Assembly (NCBI RefSeq): GCF_963583255.1
Contig: NC_084811.1
Coordinates: 14,712,088-14,776,087 of the forward strand
From: Pyrus communis
Taxonomy: Eukaryota > Streptophyta > Magnoliopsida > Rosales > Rosaceae
Direction: 5' to 3'
DNA: 64,000 nucleotides
Positions 1-11,621 of the stretch are shown one piece after another. Within the stretch, counting starts at the first letter, position 1. The number at the start of each line of letters is the position of its first letter. Position numbers and translations under genes: made by a program. Under the pieces are notes generated by a model. The model did no database searches and had not been told where the DNA came from. It saw only the letters and a program-made list of their open reading frames with translations.

Positions 1-409
1 TTTGTTTGAATGTTTGCAATGATGAAATGGATGGGAGTGGTTTGATGAATGAGTGGATGGAATGATGAAAGAATAAAGGGAATGATGAAAGGGGAACAAG
101 TGCATGTGGCTGCAATGATGGTGAAAGAATGTGTGGATGCATGGTTGTGTTGGTGATGAATGTGAACTCTTTGTTCTTCATTTTCATTCCTTTGGTCTTC
201 AATTTCGTCCATCTTCTTGGCTTTAAGCATATGCAATCCATTCCAATCTCTAATTTGCTCCAAAAGGCTCCGAAAGGCATCCTTTTGCATCCTTAGCCAT
301 ATGAACCTATAAACACACGAAAATGACTTTAAACACTAAATTAAGTAAGAAAACACAACATAAATGCATAAGAACTAGCTAACTAAGGCGCATAAATATG
401 CTTCTATCA
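1..409 (-). mobile_element. LTR fragment, U3 end, minus orientation
   Basis: The block ends at 409 with the complement of TGATAGAAGCATA. This is the same LTR start variant as the LTR beginning at 3332. The sequence before it has the ATGCATG-rich U3 character of that LTR. The rest of the element lies left of the window. It abuts the middle of a plus-strand LTR at 410, so it appears inserted there; 410-414 (TGCAT) would be the right copy of its target duplication. No gene is seen. Confidence 0.75.
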
Positions 410-1197
410 TGCATGAATATGACGCTAGAATATAAGTGATTTTCACCTAATCGTTATGAACTTATATTCACAAGTAGTGGAGGTTGCTTATAAACAATCG
501 CGTTAAATGAATTCTTGGCACGAGTTTCATGCTCATCATAGTAACGAATGCCTTGTCAACACTTATAGTTTTCATGATACTTAATGATCTTTGATTGTAT
601 CTTTATTGTGCTGTTCACGTAAAGGACTTTTGGAGAATGTGGTGAATTGCGTTGCGCTAACCCATCCAATTCATTAACTTAAGGAGAACTTGACGGTTAA
701 TTTAAGCGGACCTAGTTAACCCGGGGTGTTGAGTTTCATAATTTATCGAAAGACCAACTGAGAATCAATATTGTATGCAAGTGTAACATGTGTGGAGAAG
801 AACCCCTTGGCTATTCCATCATCCATTCAAATCCATCACATTCATATTTACATTCTGTTTTAATTGCAATTTGTTCATTTAGTTTAATTTTGTCAAAACC
901 TAAATCCCCCTTTACTTTAATGTCAAATTAGTTAGAAATCAATTTAGTTTGTGTTTTTAAGAGTTTTGAGTCTTTTGAACTTGTTTGAATCTTTTGGTTT
1001 GTTTTAGTGTTTTAAGCATTTAGTTTTGTATTCTTTGAGTCTAGTTTAGTGTTTTATATTGTTTTTACGTTTTTGAGTCAGTTTCCAAGAGATTAACAAT
1101 CCCTCCTAATCCCCGGTCCAGAACGATCCCTACTTATACTTATACTACAATTTGACAAAAAGAGGGTTTAATTTGTGTGCGTGTAATTCTCGCATCA
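410..1197 (+). mobile_element. 3' part of an LTR, plus orientation
   Basis: This starts inside the conserved LTR leader (GCATGAATATGACGCTAG) and runs to the LTR end CGCATCA at 1191-1197. It contains the conserved stem-loop with loop TTCACCTAATCGTT and the conserved LTR end segment with AATCCCCGGTCCAGAACGATC. After the LTR end only AATTT of the usual sequence leading to the primer-binding site remains before a minus-strand LTR begins. The internal region of its element is therefore missing here. Confidence 0.8.
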
Positions 1198-3226
1198 AAT
1201 TTACGCACACAAATTAAACCCTCTTTTTGACAATTGTAGTATAAGTATAAGTAGGGATCGTTCTGGACCGGGGATTAGGAGGGATTGTTAATCACTTGGA
1301 ATTGACTCAAAAATGTAAAATAAAGTTTAAAACACTAAACTAGACTCAAAGAATGCAAAATTAAAGTTTAAAACACTAAGACAAACCAAAAACGCAAAAT
1401 GCTTTAAAAACACAAACTAAATTGAATTCTAACTAAAATGAACATTAAAGCAAAAGGGGGATTGAGGTTTTTACGAAGATTGAAATAACGAAACAAGTTA
1501 ATAAACTAGACAGAATGTAAATATGAAATTTATGGATGAATGCTAGCTAAGGGGTTCATCTCCATACATGTTACACTTGCATACAAGATTGATTCTCAGT
1601 TGGTCTTTCGATAAATTATGAAACTCAACACTCTGGGTTAATTAGGTCCGCTTAAATTAACCGTCAAGTTTTCCTTAAGTTAATGAATTGGATGGGTTAG
1701 CGCAACGCAATTCACAACATTCTCCAAAAGTCCTTTACGTGAACAGCACAATAAAGATACAATCAAAGATCATTAAGCATCATGAAAACTATAAGTGTTG
1801 ACAAGGCATTCGTTACTATGGAATACGCATGAAACTCGTGCCAAGAATTCATTTAACGCGATTGTTTATAAGCAACCTCCACTACTTGTGAATATAAGTT
1901 CATAACGATTAGGTGAAACTCACTTATATTCTAGCGTCATATTCATGCATGAAAATTAAGCGCGCATTCTTAATAAACATACATAAATAAGTTATCAATC
2001 AAACGGTTAAACAAATTGAATCAACAACTTATGAAATTCCAACGAAAGTTAATCAATTCATATTGCAAATATAAACATAGTTTCGAATCACCCCCTAGCT
2101 AAAGGGGAATTAGTTCCTCATAACTTTGAAATCAAAGAAACACCTAAACATTCCAACAACTCAAACTTGAATTGTATGAACGTTTAGGCACTCTTCTCTT
2201 CCATTCCTCATACGTACAAAACAAAGAGAATTGAATTTAAACTTTGAAATCAAAGAAACACCTAAACATTCCAACAACTCAAACTTGAATTGTATGAACG
2301 TTTAGGCCCTCTTATCTTCCTCGTTGTTGTAGCACAAGGTCTAAGGTGAGGTTTAGGGGATGGAAGTGTGGAATGGAAGAGGAGTGGTGGAGAAGTGGAA
2401 GGGGAATGGAAAAATGGTGTTTGGATTATAAGGGGAGAGATGGGAAGCTCACGGCTAGGGAAGGTTAAATGTGTTTGTAATGTGTTGTGTATGAAATGAG
2501 ATGTTCATGAATGAATGAATGCAAGGGTATTTATAGGAGTAGTGGAGGGAACATATGGCTATGTCATTTGTAGGTGAAGTAGGTGGATGTTGTAGGTGAA
2601 GTAGGTGGATGTTGTAGGTGAAGTGGGTGGATGTTGTAGGTGAAGTAGGTGGATGTTGTAGGTGAAGTGGGTGGATGTTGTAGGTGAAGTAGGTGGATGT
2701 TGTAGGTGAAGTGGATGTTGTAGGTGAAGTAGGTGGATGTTATGTTAAGTGATAAGTGATAAGTGATATGATATGTGGTTATGATATGATAAGTGGTTAA
2801 GTGGTGATGATAAGTGATAAGTGATTAAGTGATATGATATGTGGTGATGATAAGTGATAAGTGCATGTGGGTTAACTAATGAAGGAAATGCATGTTCAAT
2901 GACAATGTGTTAGAATGGATGTGTGTTATGCATGGCATGATTGGGATTAGGAAAGGTTTAAATGTCCTAAAACTAAAGAGAACAAGGTTCCAACACTTTG
3001 GCTCCAATTAGGTCTTCAATTTCGTCCAACACTTTGGCTTCAAGCATAAGCTATCCGTCCTTAGCCCAAAAGTGCTCCAAAAGTCTCCAAAATGCATCTT
3101 TTTGCTCCTTTAGCCCTTTGGACCTACAAACACACGAAAATAGCTTAAAGTACTAAAATAACTAAAGAAACATAACGTAAATGTACGAGAACAAGCTATT
3201 TAAGTCGCATGAATATGCTCCTATCA
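1198..3226 (-). mobile_element. LTR, minus orientation, truncated at its terminus
   Basis: About 2.0 kb of LTR read in reverse, ending with ATATGCTCCTATCA at 3226. The terminal TGATGCGTGAT expected at the left end is missing: sequence resumes at ACGCACACAAATTAAACCC directly after the end of the plus LTR. The two LTRs therefore form a large inverted repeat. It interrupts the internal end of element D, which resumes at 3227. It carries a U3 minisatellite and no gene. Confidence 0.8.
2570..2741 (-). repeat. U3 minisatellite, 22/18-bp units
   Basis: Tandem units start GTAGGTGAAGTAGG and end GGATGTT (22 bp). A shortened 18-bp variant lacks one TAGG. The array is followed by AAGTGATAAGTGAT-type repeats to about 2860. 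It lies upstream of the LTR TATA box (TATTTATAGG read in reverse near 2530). The same array recurs in most LTRs of the window with different unit numbers. Confidence 0.9.
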
Positions 3227-3331
3227 GTCATGTACCATTGGAAATCCCTGAGGTGAACGTTGGAAGGTTTAGGTTATGTTTTGTTTCTTTGTTTTGCTCG
3301 AGGACTAGCAAAAGCTAAGTGTGGGGGAATT
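3227..3331 (+). mobile_element. Element D, 3' internal remnant with polypurine tract
   Basis: A short stretch homologous to the extreme 3' internal region of the other elements (compare 37927-38044). It ends with CTCGAGGACTAGC, then AAGTGTGGGGGAATT directly before an LTR start at 3332. The purine run 3319-3328 is the plus-strand primer. The rest of D's interior was lost or displaced by the minus LTR ending at 3226. Confidence 0.8.
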
Positions 3332-4049
3332 TGATAGAAGCATATTTATGCGCCTTAGTTAGCTAGTTCTTATGCATTTATGTTGTGTTTTCTTACTTAA
3401 TTTAGTGTTTAAAGTCATTTTCGTGTGTTTATAGGTTCATATGGCTAAGGATGCAAAAGGATGCCTTTCGGAGCCTTTTGGAGCAAATTAGAGATTGGAA
3501 TGGATTGCATATGCTTAAAGCCAAGTAGATGGACGAAATTGAAGACCAAAGGAATGAAAATGAAGAACAAAGAGTTCACATTCATCACCAACACAACCAT
3601 GCATCCACACATTCTTTCTCCATCATTGCCGTGGCTTACATGCACTTCCCACTACCTTTCATTTCAGCCAAATCACATGCATTCCCACATGCATTTCCAC
3701 CCACACACACCCATAATTATTCAACACATGCATCCATAATCATCTCTCAAAACCGTGCATTTCATGTTCATTCCAACCTTTATTCCACATGCACTCCCTT
3801 TAAATAATCAACCCACATGCACCATTCAAACATAAACCCATTCACCACCAGAAAACAACCATGCCGTGGGTTCCCATTCCAGATTTTCAGCATTCCCTTT
3901 TATTTTCTGTCAAAACACATGCATTCCCACCCTTTAATCACATGCATTTCTGCCACATGCATCTCCCATCACCATTTCAGCTTTCCACCTAATTCCTAGT
4001 CATCATGTTCCCCCCATTTCACCTATAAATAAGCATGCATTGCAGCCAC
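3332..4049 (+). mobile_element. Element D 3' LTR, left part
   Basis: Starts TGATAGAAGCATATTTATGCG right after a polypurine tract, so it is a 3' LTR. It holds a CATGCA-rich U3 and a TATA box TATAAATA at 4024-4031. About 20 bp past the TATA box it is split by element C. The LTR resumes at 26445; the target duplication GCCAC lies at 4045-4049 and 26445-26449. Short open frames here are low-complexity and not credible genes. Confidence 0.85.
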
Positions 4050-4198
4050 TGATGCGTGATTTATACGCACACAAATTAAACCCTCTTTTCGTCAAATTGT
4101 AGTAAGTATATAAGTAGGGATCGTTCTGGACCGGGGATTAGGAGGGATTGTTAATCACTTGGATTTGACTCAAAAACGTAAAAACGTAATAATAAACA
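4050..4198 (-). mobile_element. Element C 3' LTR, left piece
   Basis: The first 149 bp (as displayed) of C's 3' LTR, from TGATGCGTGATTTATACGC to AATAATAAACA. Element B then interrupts it, and it resumes after 15935. The TSD AAACA lies at 4194-4198 and 15931-15935. The joined LTR is about 2.0 kb. Confidence 0.9.
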
Positions 4199-7100
4199 TG
4201 GTGCGTGATTTATACGCACACAAATTAAACCCTCTTTTTGTCAATTGTAGTATAAGTATAAGTAGGGATCGTTCTGGACCGGGGATTAGGAGGGATTGTT
4301 AATCACTTGGATTTGACTCAAAAACATAAAAACAAAGTTAAAAAACGTTCACAAAGACTCAAAGGACTCAAAACAAGTTCAAAAGACTCAAAACTGCCTA
4401 AAAACACTAACTAGGCAGTTTCTGACCTTAACCCCAATGTTGGACGAATTTAGGATTATGGCTTGATTCAAACGTAAAATAACAATATAAAACACTATAC
4501 TAGACTCAAAGAATGCAAAACTAAACTTTAAAACACTAAAACAAACCAAAAGACTCAAACATCACCCAAAACACTCAAAACAGCCTTAAAATCACTTTCT
4601 GGGCAGTTTTGAGCACTTTGGTGAATTTGGACGAATTTTGGGAAATAAATTGAATCAAAACACTTTAAAACATAAACTAAACAAAGTCTAAACACTAAAG
4701 AACAAGAAATTAAAGGGGGGGGTTAGGTTTTGACGAATTTAAACTAAAAGAACAGATTGTAAGTAAAAGCAAAATGTAAATGTGAATGTGTGATAGAATT
4801 GAATGGAATGAAGGCTAGCTAAGGGGTTCATCTCCATACATGTTATACTTGCATAATAAAATGATTTCCAATTGCATTTCAATAAACTATGATACTCAAC
4901 ACCCCAAGTTAACCGTGATGCACTAATTAACCTTCAAATCGTCCTAACGTTATTGAATTGGATGATGCATGCGACAATTCAAAACATTCCCCACAAGTCC
5001 TCAACATGAATGCATAGAAGAGGTACAAGCAAGAATCATTACGCTCTATGAAAATTATAAGTGTTGACGAGGCATTCGTTACTATGATTGCATGAAACTT
5101 ATGCCAAGAATTTGTTTAACACGATTGTTTATAAGCAACCTCCACTACTTGTGAATATAAGTTCGTAACTATTAGGTGAAACTCACTTATATTCTAGCGT
5201 CATATTCATGCATGAAAATTAAGCGCGCATTCTCAATAAACATACATAAATAAGTTATCAATCAAACGGTTAAACAAATTGAATCCACAACTTATGAAAC
5301 GCAATTAGAAGTAATCAAATCAAAATGCAAGCATAAACATATATTTCGAATTCCCCCCTAGCCAAGGGGGGTTTAGTTGAATTTAAACATTGGAATCAAA
5401 GAAACACCTAAACATTCCAACAACTCAAACTTGAATTGTATGAACGTTTAGGCACTCTTCTCTTCCATTCCTCATACGTACAAAACAAAGAGTATTGAAA
5501 TTAAACATTGAAATCAAAGAAACACCTAAACATTCCAACAACTCAAACTTGAATTGTATGAACGTTTAGGCACTCTTCTCTTCCTCTTCGTTGTAGCACA
5601 AGGTCTAAGGATAGTTTGATGGTGTGAATGGTTTGGGGAGTGGTTGGAGTGGCTGCAATGGAGGAGTGATAGGAGCATATTTAGGCGACTTAACTAGCTT
5701 ATTCTTGTGCATTTGTGCTATTATTTCTTAGTTAATGTCGTATTACAACTCAATTTCGTGTGTTTGTAGGTCCTATGGGTTAAAGTATCAAGAAAGTGCA
5801 TTTTGGTGCATTTTGGAGCTATTTTGGACACTAGGTGGTGAGCTTGCATGTGGGCTAACATGGATGGACGAATTTGGACTTCAAGAAGTTGGAAATGTGA
5901 TAAGAAGAGGAAGGAACTAAGCTAAGGACAAAGTGGATAAGGAAAGTGCAAGAAAAGAGGAAACATTATCCAAAATATTATCCAACCTTATCCAACATTA
6001 TCCAATTATCCAAAACATTATCCAAACCTTATCTCATCTTATCCTATCCAAACCTTATCATGTCTTACTCCTAATTACATGGGGACTTAAATGGATCATT
6101 CTAGAACCTATTTCTAGAAGCATCCTAGTCTAGAAGGCCCAAATCTGCCACAAAACCTATTCTTTCTAGAAACCCTAGAAAAGTGGCGCCCAAACCTTTC
6201 TAGAAGGCTTTACCTTGCCTTGCAAGCCAAGCTACCCTCTCCCCTAAATCAGCCGCACCTTCCTAGGCCTAATCCCTTTGGGATTCTGAATTCCAAGGCC
6301 TAATCCTTGTGGATTTGGGTATACAAATCAGTTTATAAAAATATGTGGGCCAAAACCTTCTCCTAAGTGGATTTGATTAACCCTAGCCGAATTCTAGGGC
6401 CCTAATCCACCAAACCTGTTAAGTAAACCCTAATCTAATAAACCCTAGGACTATATAAACATATTTTCAGCCACAAATTCGTACACCCCTTATGCTAGAG
6501 AGAAAACCCTTGTGCCGCACCTCCATTCTCCATTCTAAGCCTCCATAGACCTCCCTACACATCCATACATCTCTGCCGCACCCTTCCCCACCATAATCAA
6601 CCATCCTCCATCCCTCCATACTAGAAAACACCATCCAAAACCACCAATTCCATCACCCAAACTTTGTGCCGCAGCAAGGAGGAGGAAGAGGAGCCAATCT
6701 GTGCATCGAATCCATCTTGGAATTGCTGGGCATTTAGGTGTAATCTTTCTTATGATTTCAATGTTTAAATTCAATACTTTTTGTTGTGCAAGCATGAGGA
6801 ACTAATCCCCCCTTTGGCTAGGGGGGAAATTCGAAACCATGGTTATATTTGCATGATGATTTGATTACTTTCAGTTGTGATTGCATGAATGATGAATTCA
6901 ATTTACTTATCTATTTTAATTAAAACTAGTTTATGTATATGAATTGAGAGTGCACGCTTGATTTGCATGCATAAACATGATGCTAGGATATGAGGGAACT
7001 TCACCTAATCGTTGGGAACTCATATCCATGAGTAGTTAAGATTGTTGGTCGCAATTATGTTAAGTAAATTCTTGGCATAAGTATCATGCGCTTTCATAGT

Positions 7101-8585
7101 TACGAATGCCTCGTCAACACCTATGATTTCCATAGAACCTAATGATCTTTGATTGTCTTTCTATCATGCGCTTTCATATAGAAAACTTTTAAGGAATAAT
7201 TTGATTGCTATGCGCTAATTCCATTCAATTCAATGACCTAAGGGAAATCTGAGAGTTAATTTAAGCGTACCTAATTAACTTGGGGTGTTGAGGTTCATAA
7301 ATTCATCGAATAAGCAACTGGAGATTATTTTGTATGCAATTATGCCATGTGTGGAGAAAAACCTCCTAGCCATCTCACCATTCATTTAATTTCACCAATT
7401 TCGTCAGAATCTGCCTATTTTACATATTTGTTTTGTTTGTTTGATTTTCGTCAAAAACCAAATCCCCAATTGTCTTAGAGTGTCTAATTGGTCCAAATAT
7501 GTTTTAGATTGTGTTTTTAAGAGTTTTGAGTCAAGTTAGAATCAATTTTCGTCCAAAAGTGTGTTTAGGCTCAAAACTGCCCAGATTGTGTTTTTGAGGC
7601 AGTTTTGAGTGTTTTTAGCCTATTTTGAGTTTTGTGAACGTGTTTGAGTCTTTTTAAGTGAGTTTAAGTGTTTTAAAGATTAAGTTTATTTATTTGAGTC
7701 AGTTTAGAGTGTTTAGCAAGCCCTCCTAATCCCCGGTGTAAGAACGATCCCTACTTATTTATATGCTACAATTGTCAAAAGAGGGTTAATTTGTGTGTTA
7801 AGTTAATTTTCGCATCAAGGAGAAAAGTGTTTTGGTGGCTGCTGCAAGGGTGCGGAGAGGTTTTGACGAATTTTTGGAATATGGAAGAGTGAATGAGTGT
7901 GAATGAATGTTGTGTGAAGTGTGTATGGTTTTTATAGGGAGATGAATGGATGGGAGAGGGAACATGACAGCTAGGTTAAGTGAATGCATGTGCAAAACAG
8001 CTAGGATGGCTGAAATTGTAAGGGGAATGCATGTGCAATGTTGGAAATCTGATGGGAATGAATGATTAAATGTGCAATGAAGTGGAATGACAGCTAGGTT
8101 ATGATGATGAATGCATGTGGCTGATTTAATTGAATAGGAAAGCATGTGGATTTAATGGTTTAAAGGGTGAATGCATGTGGATGCATGTGTTGATGAATGG
8201 GATTGTGGAGTGGCTGGAATGATAAAAGAATAAAGGGTGCATGTGGGTTAATTAATTAAAGGGAGTGCATGTGCAATGTTGTTGTTGGTGCAATGATGGA
8301 GGAACAAGTGCATGTGGCTGAAATGTGGAAGGTGAGTGGCTACTTCAAGTAGGAATCCTTGTGACATCAACTCTTCAATTTCGTCCATTCCTTTTGCTCC
8401 AAGTATATGTTATCCCTTCCAAGTCCAATTTTGCTCCAAAATGCTCCAAAATGCATCTTTTTGCTTCCTTAGCCACATGAACCTAAAAACACACGAAAAT
8501 GGCTTAAACGCCAAAAACAACTATGAATTAACAATATAAATGCACGAAAACAAGCCATTTAAGTCGCATGAATATGCTCCTATCA
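4199..8585 (-). mobile_element. Element B 3' LTR, interrupted by a solo LTR
   Basis: Matches 13701-15930 almost base for base once 5667-7817 and one TSD copy are removed. It ends GCTCCTATCA at 8585, next to the polypurine tract. Its U3 differs from that of C: a CATGTGGAT-type low-complexity U3 replaces the 22-bp minisatellite, although the internal regions of B and C are nearly identical. No gene is present. Confidence 0.9.
5667..7817 (+). mobile_element. Solo LTR (2151 bp) of a divergent subfamily
   Basis: Starts TGATAGGAGCATATTTAGGCG and ends TTTTCGCATCA. It is flanked by the duplication AGGAG (5662-5666 and 7818-7822). No internal sequence is attached, so it is a solo LTR left by LTR-LTR recombination or an equivalent loss. 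It has a TATA box TATATAAA at 6462-6469. The C6/G6 hairpin is at 6807-6826, the conserved stem-loop at 6986-7027, and three ATGCGC-type words at 7086, 7166 and 7210. Its U3 resembles the LTR beginning at 62374 (TCTAGAA-rich). Confidence 0.92.
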
Positions 8586-8605
8586 AATACCCCCACACTT
8601 ATCTT
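8586..8605 (-). promoter_or_regulatory. Polypurine tract of element B
   Basis: Read on the minus strand this is AAGTGTGGGGGTATT directly before the 3' LTR. It is preceded by the conserved CTCGAGGACTAGCAAAAG. This is the expected plus-strand primer for reverse transcription. Confidence 0.85.
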
Positions 8606-10440
8606 TTGCTAGTCCTCGAGCAAAACAAAACAACAAAAGAACACGAAACTAGACAAAACGAACAAAACACAACCTACACCTTCCAACAATCGTCTCACGG
8701 ATTTCCAATGCACATGACAAGTTAAAAATCATTATTCCCACATATTTTAGCCATCTTTACACTCAAGTACATTCTTACTCATAGTCACCACATACTAGTT
8801 CACAATTAAGCATTTAAAACCATGATTTGAATGTAGTAACATGCCTTAGAGAATTTGCTCAATTCCTTACAAGATATGCACTCAATTTTCACTCAGATTT
8901 TCTGACTACACACCCTAAACTAGTTATATGTGAGAAGATTGATGTAAACATAAAAACGAACACTCACATATATGTATTTCAAAGGAAGCAATTTCTGGAG
9001 TTAATAAGCATGTTTAGATATGATCTCATGAATGGAATGCTACTACTTAGATGCAAGAACCAGTGACACCATAAGCTCATATCAATTCGAAACTCCACAT
9101 TTTGAAACACATAACACTCAAGATAGAAGTCAAAGGGTTGTAACGGGGCTAGGGTATTGGCTAACAATGAAAGGTGAAGGATAAACAAACATTCTTAAAG
9201 CAATAGTGAGCAAAGTATTGAATTAGGCACTTAGAATTCCCTTAAGAACGCAGAAGTCAACTTTGAACACCCAAGGGAAAGTCACACAAAACTTAGGGCC
9301 ATATTCAACTTTTTGGACCCTTTTTTCAACCATCAACGCTCGTTCGTTCATTCTTACTTATTTTCACTCCTTTTTTTTTTCTTTTCTTCTTCTTTTTCTT
9401 TTGAATCTCAAAACATACATATAAACGTAAGAACAAACTTTTACTCCCCCACACTCATTTTCTTGCATAATGTAACTCAAATGGAATTCATTTAAGTCAT
9501 GCTCACTATACTTTAAGAACAAGGGTATAGGAAAGTCCTACTCTAGGCTAGGTAAGGGGTGATGTGGGTTAACAAAGAATAAAGGCTAAACGAGGCTCAA
9601 CGGGGTTAAAACTTACAACAAATACGAAATATGGGAAGTAAGGCTATTTGGTTATGGTGGCAACTACACAACTTCATCTTGATATATGTTATGCAATTCA
9701 ATGTCATGCTTTGAATGAAACGGATATAAGTTCTAGCATTTAGTTCTATCATGATACAATTGCATTCTAAGTAGCAACCAAGCAAGGAATAATGAGATCA
9801 TGCAAGAACTTTAGAAAATAAAGAATCACAGAAAATAACTCTCCAAAGAAGGTAATGGCTCGAGTCTCACAGGGTTGTAGCGTTTGTTTGAGTTTCTTCC
9901 TTCAAGCATGTTACAAAAACGAATTTTTCTTTTCTGATTGCATGTGAAGTCATACATTATAACCATAACCAAGCATATACCAAGAGTAAATCAAACTTTC
10001 ATCCATGTTTATAACTCTCTTTAACAGTCATGCAATTACAAACCAAATCCTTATCATTGTGTTGGAAGGTACCCTAAGACACAAACACACAAAAACGACT
10101 CAAAACACTCTTTTTAGGCTTTTCAAAACATGTTTTTCAAATTTTTATGTGATTTTCGGAGTTATAAAACAAAACACACTAAAAACACTCTAAAACAACT
10201 TAAAAACACCTTAAAACAGCAAGGAACAACATTTGAAGTTATGGGTGATAAAATCCCACGAATTTGCATTAACAACATTAGTTACCCCCCCCACACTTAA
10301 ATCAAACATTGTCCTCAATGTTTTAAGCATAGATTCACACAAAACATAAGTAAACACACAAAAAGCATTTAAACATACTAAGCATGGCAGAATGTAATTA
10401 ACAAAGAGAAGAGTTTAGGGACGCAAATCTGGTTATGGAG
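8606..10440 (-). other. Element B 3' noncoding internal region
   Basis: About 1.8 kb with no credible open frame, homologous to 45037-46870 of the autonomous element G, where it lies between pol and the 3' LTR. It holds two further GTGTGGGGG tracts (complement at 9446-9456 and 10285-10298), a T-rich run near 9370-9410, and the conserved word TTGTGTTGGAAGGTACCCTAAG at about 10057. No envelope-like frame is seen. Confidence 0.75.
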
Positions 10441-11195
10441 TGTAAATTCCCTCTTCTCCTTGGTGATTGCATTGAGGCATTGATCTTGGTGATTCCACAG
10501 GCATACTCTTGAACTGGGCTGCATGATTCTTTTGGTCTCCTCCACTTGTTGATTTTCCTTTGTGCTACCGGGCTGGAGGATTCTTTTGGTCTTCCCCGAA
10601 GGTCTGAGCTTACCCCTTTGGTCTGTTTCTTTGTTCAATCTTTCCAATTCGTATTGAAAAGGGTTGGAGGATAACTCAGCCTATGTTTGTCTCCACATGC
10701 TTCAATGTATCATTTTCACTTGCCTTACTCGCTCCCCTTTGCAGAAGTGGTCCCTTCTCCGAAAGTGTATCAACCGTTGAAGATGACTACTCGAGAGCAA
10801 CGCTAGGTAAGCAATCAGGAATAGATTCCAGGCAGTTGGCTCCAGATCGGAAGATTGACTCCAAGTGCCAGCTGATTGCTTCTTTTACTTTGCCATGCGA
10901 GTAAGAACAAGGACAAAGAAAAAGACAGGGAAAGAGCATGATATGAGATACTTTTGCTTTTGACCTTGATGATATGAGATACCTTTGCTTTTGAAGAAGC
11001 GGTGAATGAATCAGCACATGTATTTGTTGTGCTGTTTCCTCCTGGGTCATATGTACTCCAGGCATCTGGTATCATCTTTGGGGAAGAAGAAAGAATTGAG
11101 TCTTTCGAAAGGCTTTGCTGGGAGTGCGCCCTCAGAGGTGAGGGAGAGTTGGGCATTTTCTTCAGGTTTGCCCTGCCATAAAAGACGAAGGTCGA

Positions 11196-11204
11196 CATAT
11201 ATAG
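11196..11204 (-). promoter_or_regulatory. TATA-like element pointing along the retrotransposon
   Basis: Minus strand CTATATATG, about 420 bp from the opposite TATA box of the antisense gene. It is conserved in C, A and H. It suggests the block between the two could act as a divergent promoter. Start sites are not known. Confidence 0.4.
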
Positions 11205-11284
11205 AGATAATATCAAGTGGTTGTACTTTTTACCCTTGTCGACAAACGTTTTGATCCCGCAAATCCGGCTCTTTGAAATAGTGG

Positions 11285-11378
11285 CGCCTCTTCGATCTTT
11301 GAATACGCCTCTTCGATTTCTGAGCAGGCGCCCCTTCGATTTCTGAACGACGCCCCTTCGCTTTCTGAACGACACGTG
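11285..11378 (+). promoter_or_regulatory. Four tandem ~22-bp repeats ending in a G-box
   Basis: Four units of the form CGCCyCTTCGATTTCTGAA start at 11285, 11305, 11328 and 11351. They end in the palindrome CACGTG at 11373-11378. A second CACGTG is at 11494-11499. Tandem repeats plus G-boxes upstream of a TATA box look like an enhancer. In the old copy X both G-boxes are altered (CACGTA and CATGTG). Confidence 0.55.
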
Positions 11379-11397
11379 GTAGTGCAGATGCGGCTCC

Positions 11398-11568
11398 TTT
11401 TGACAAAGCTGCACGCGTCTTCTGAAAAGCAGAGAAAGCGTCGCCGAACTTTGCGCTTGTCGGCTAAAGATGTGTAGATGCGATGATGGCCTCCACGTGT
11501 TTTCAGCTTTGTCAGAAATCTTTTGACAAAGTTGAACGCGTTTTCTGAAAAGCCGAGGGAGCGTCGCC
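11398..11568 (+). promoter_or_regulatory. 48-bp direct repeat pair with TTGAC cores
   Basis: Copy one 11398-11445 and copy two 11521-11568 both begin TTTTGACAAAG and end GCGTCGCC, separated by 75 bp. Each holds a TTGAC core, which is the W-box core. Together with the upstream tandem repeats they form the upstream region of the antisense gene. Confidence 0.5.
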
Positions 11569-11621
11569 TAAATTATGCCGGAAAATCCGGCTCTTTGAAT
11601 CGGTGGACGCGTCGTCTTGGC

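Noticed and set aside
2741..2860. CRISPR-like or regulatory array of GATAAGT repeats
   Set aside because: Units are very short, have no spacers of constant length and lie within an LTR minisatellite region of a plant element.
10815..11414. Minus-strand frame of 199 codons across the cassette promoter block (also 35237-35836 in A)
   Set aside because: It overlaps the promoter repeats, is broken in C and H, and shows no domain. Open status in two near-identical young copies is weak evidence.
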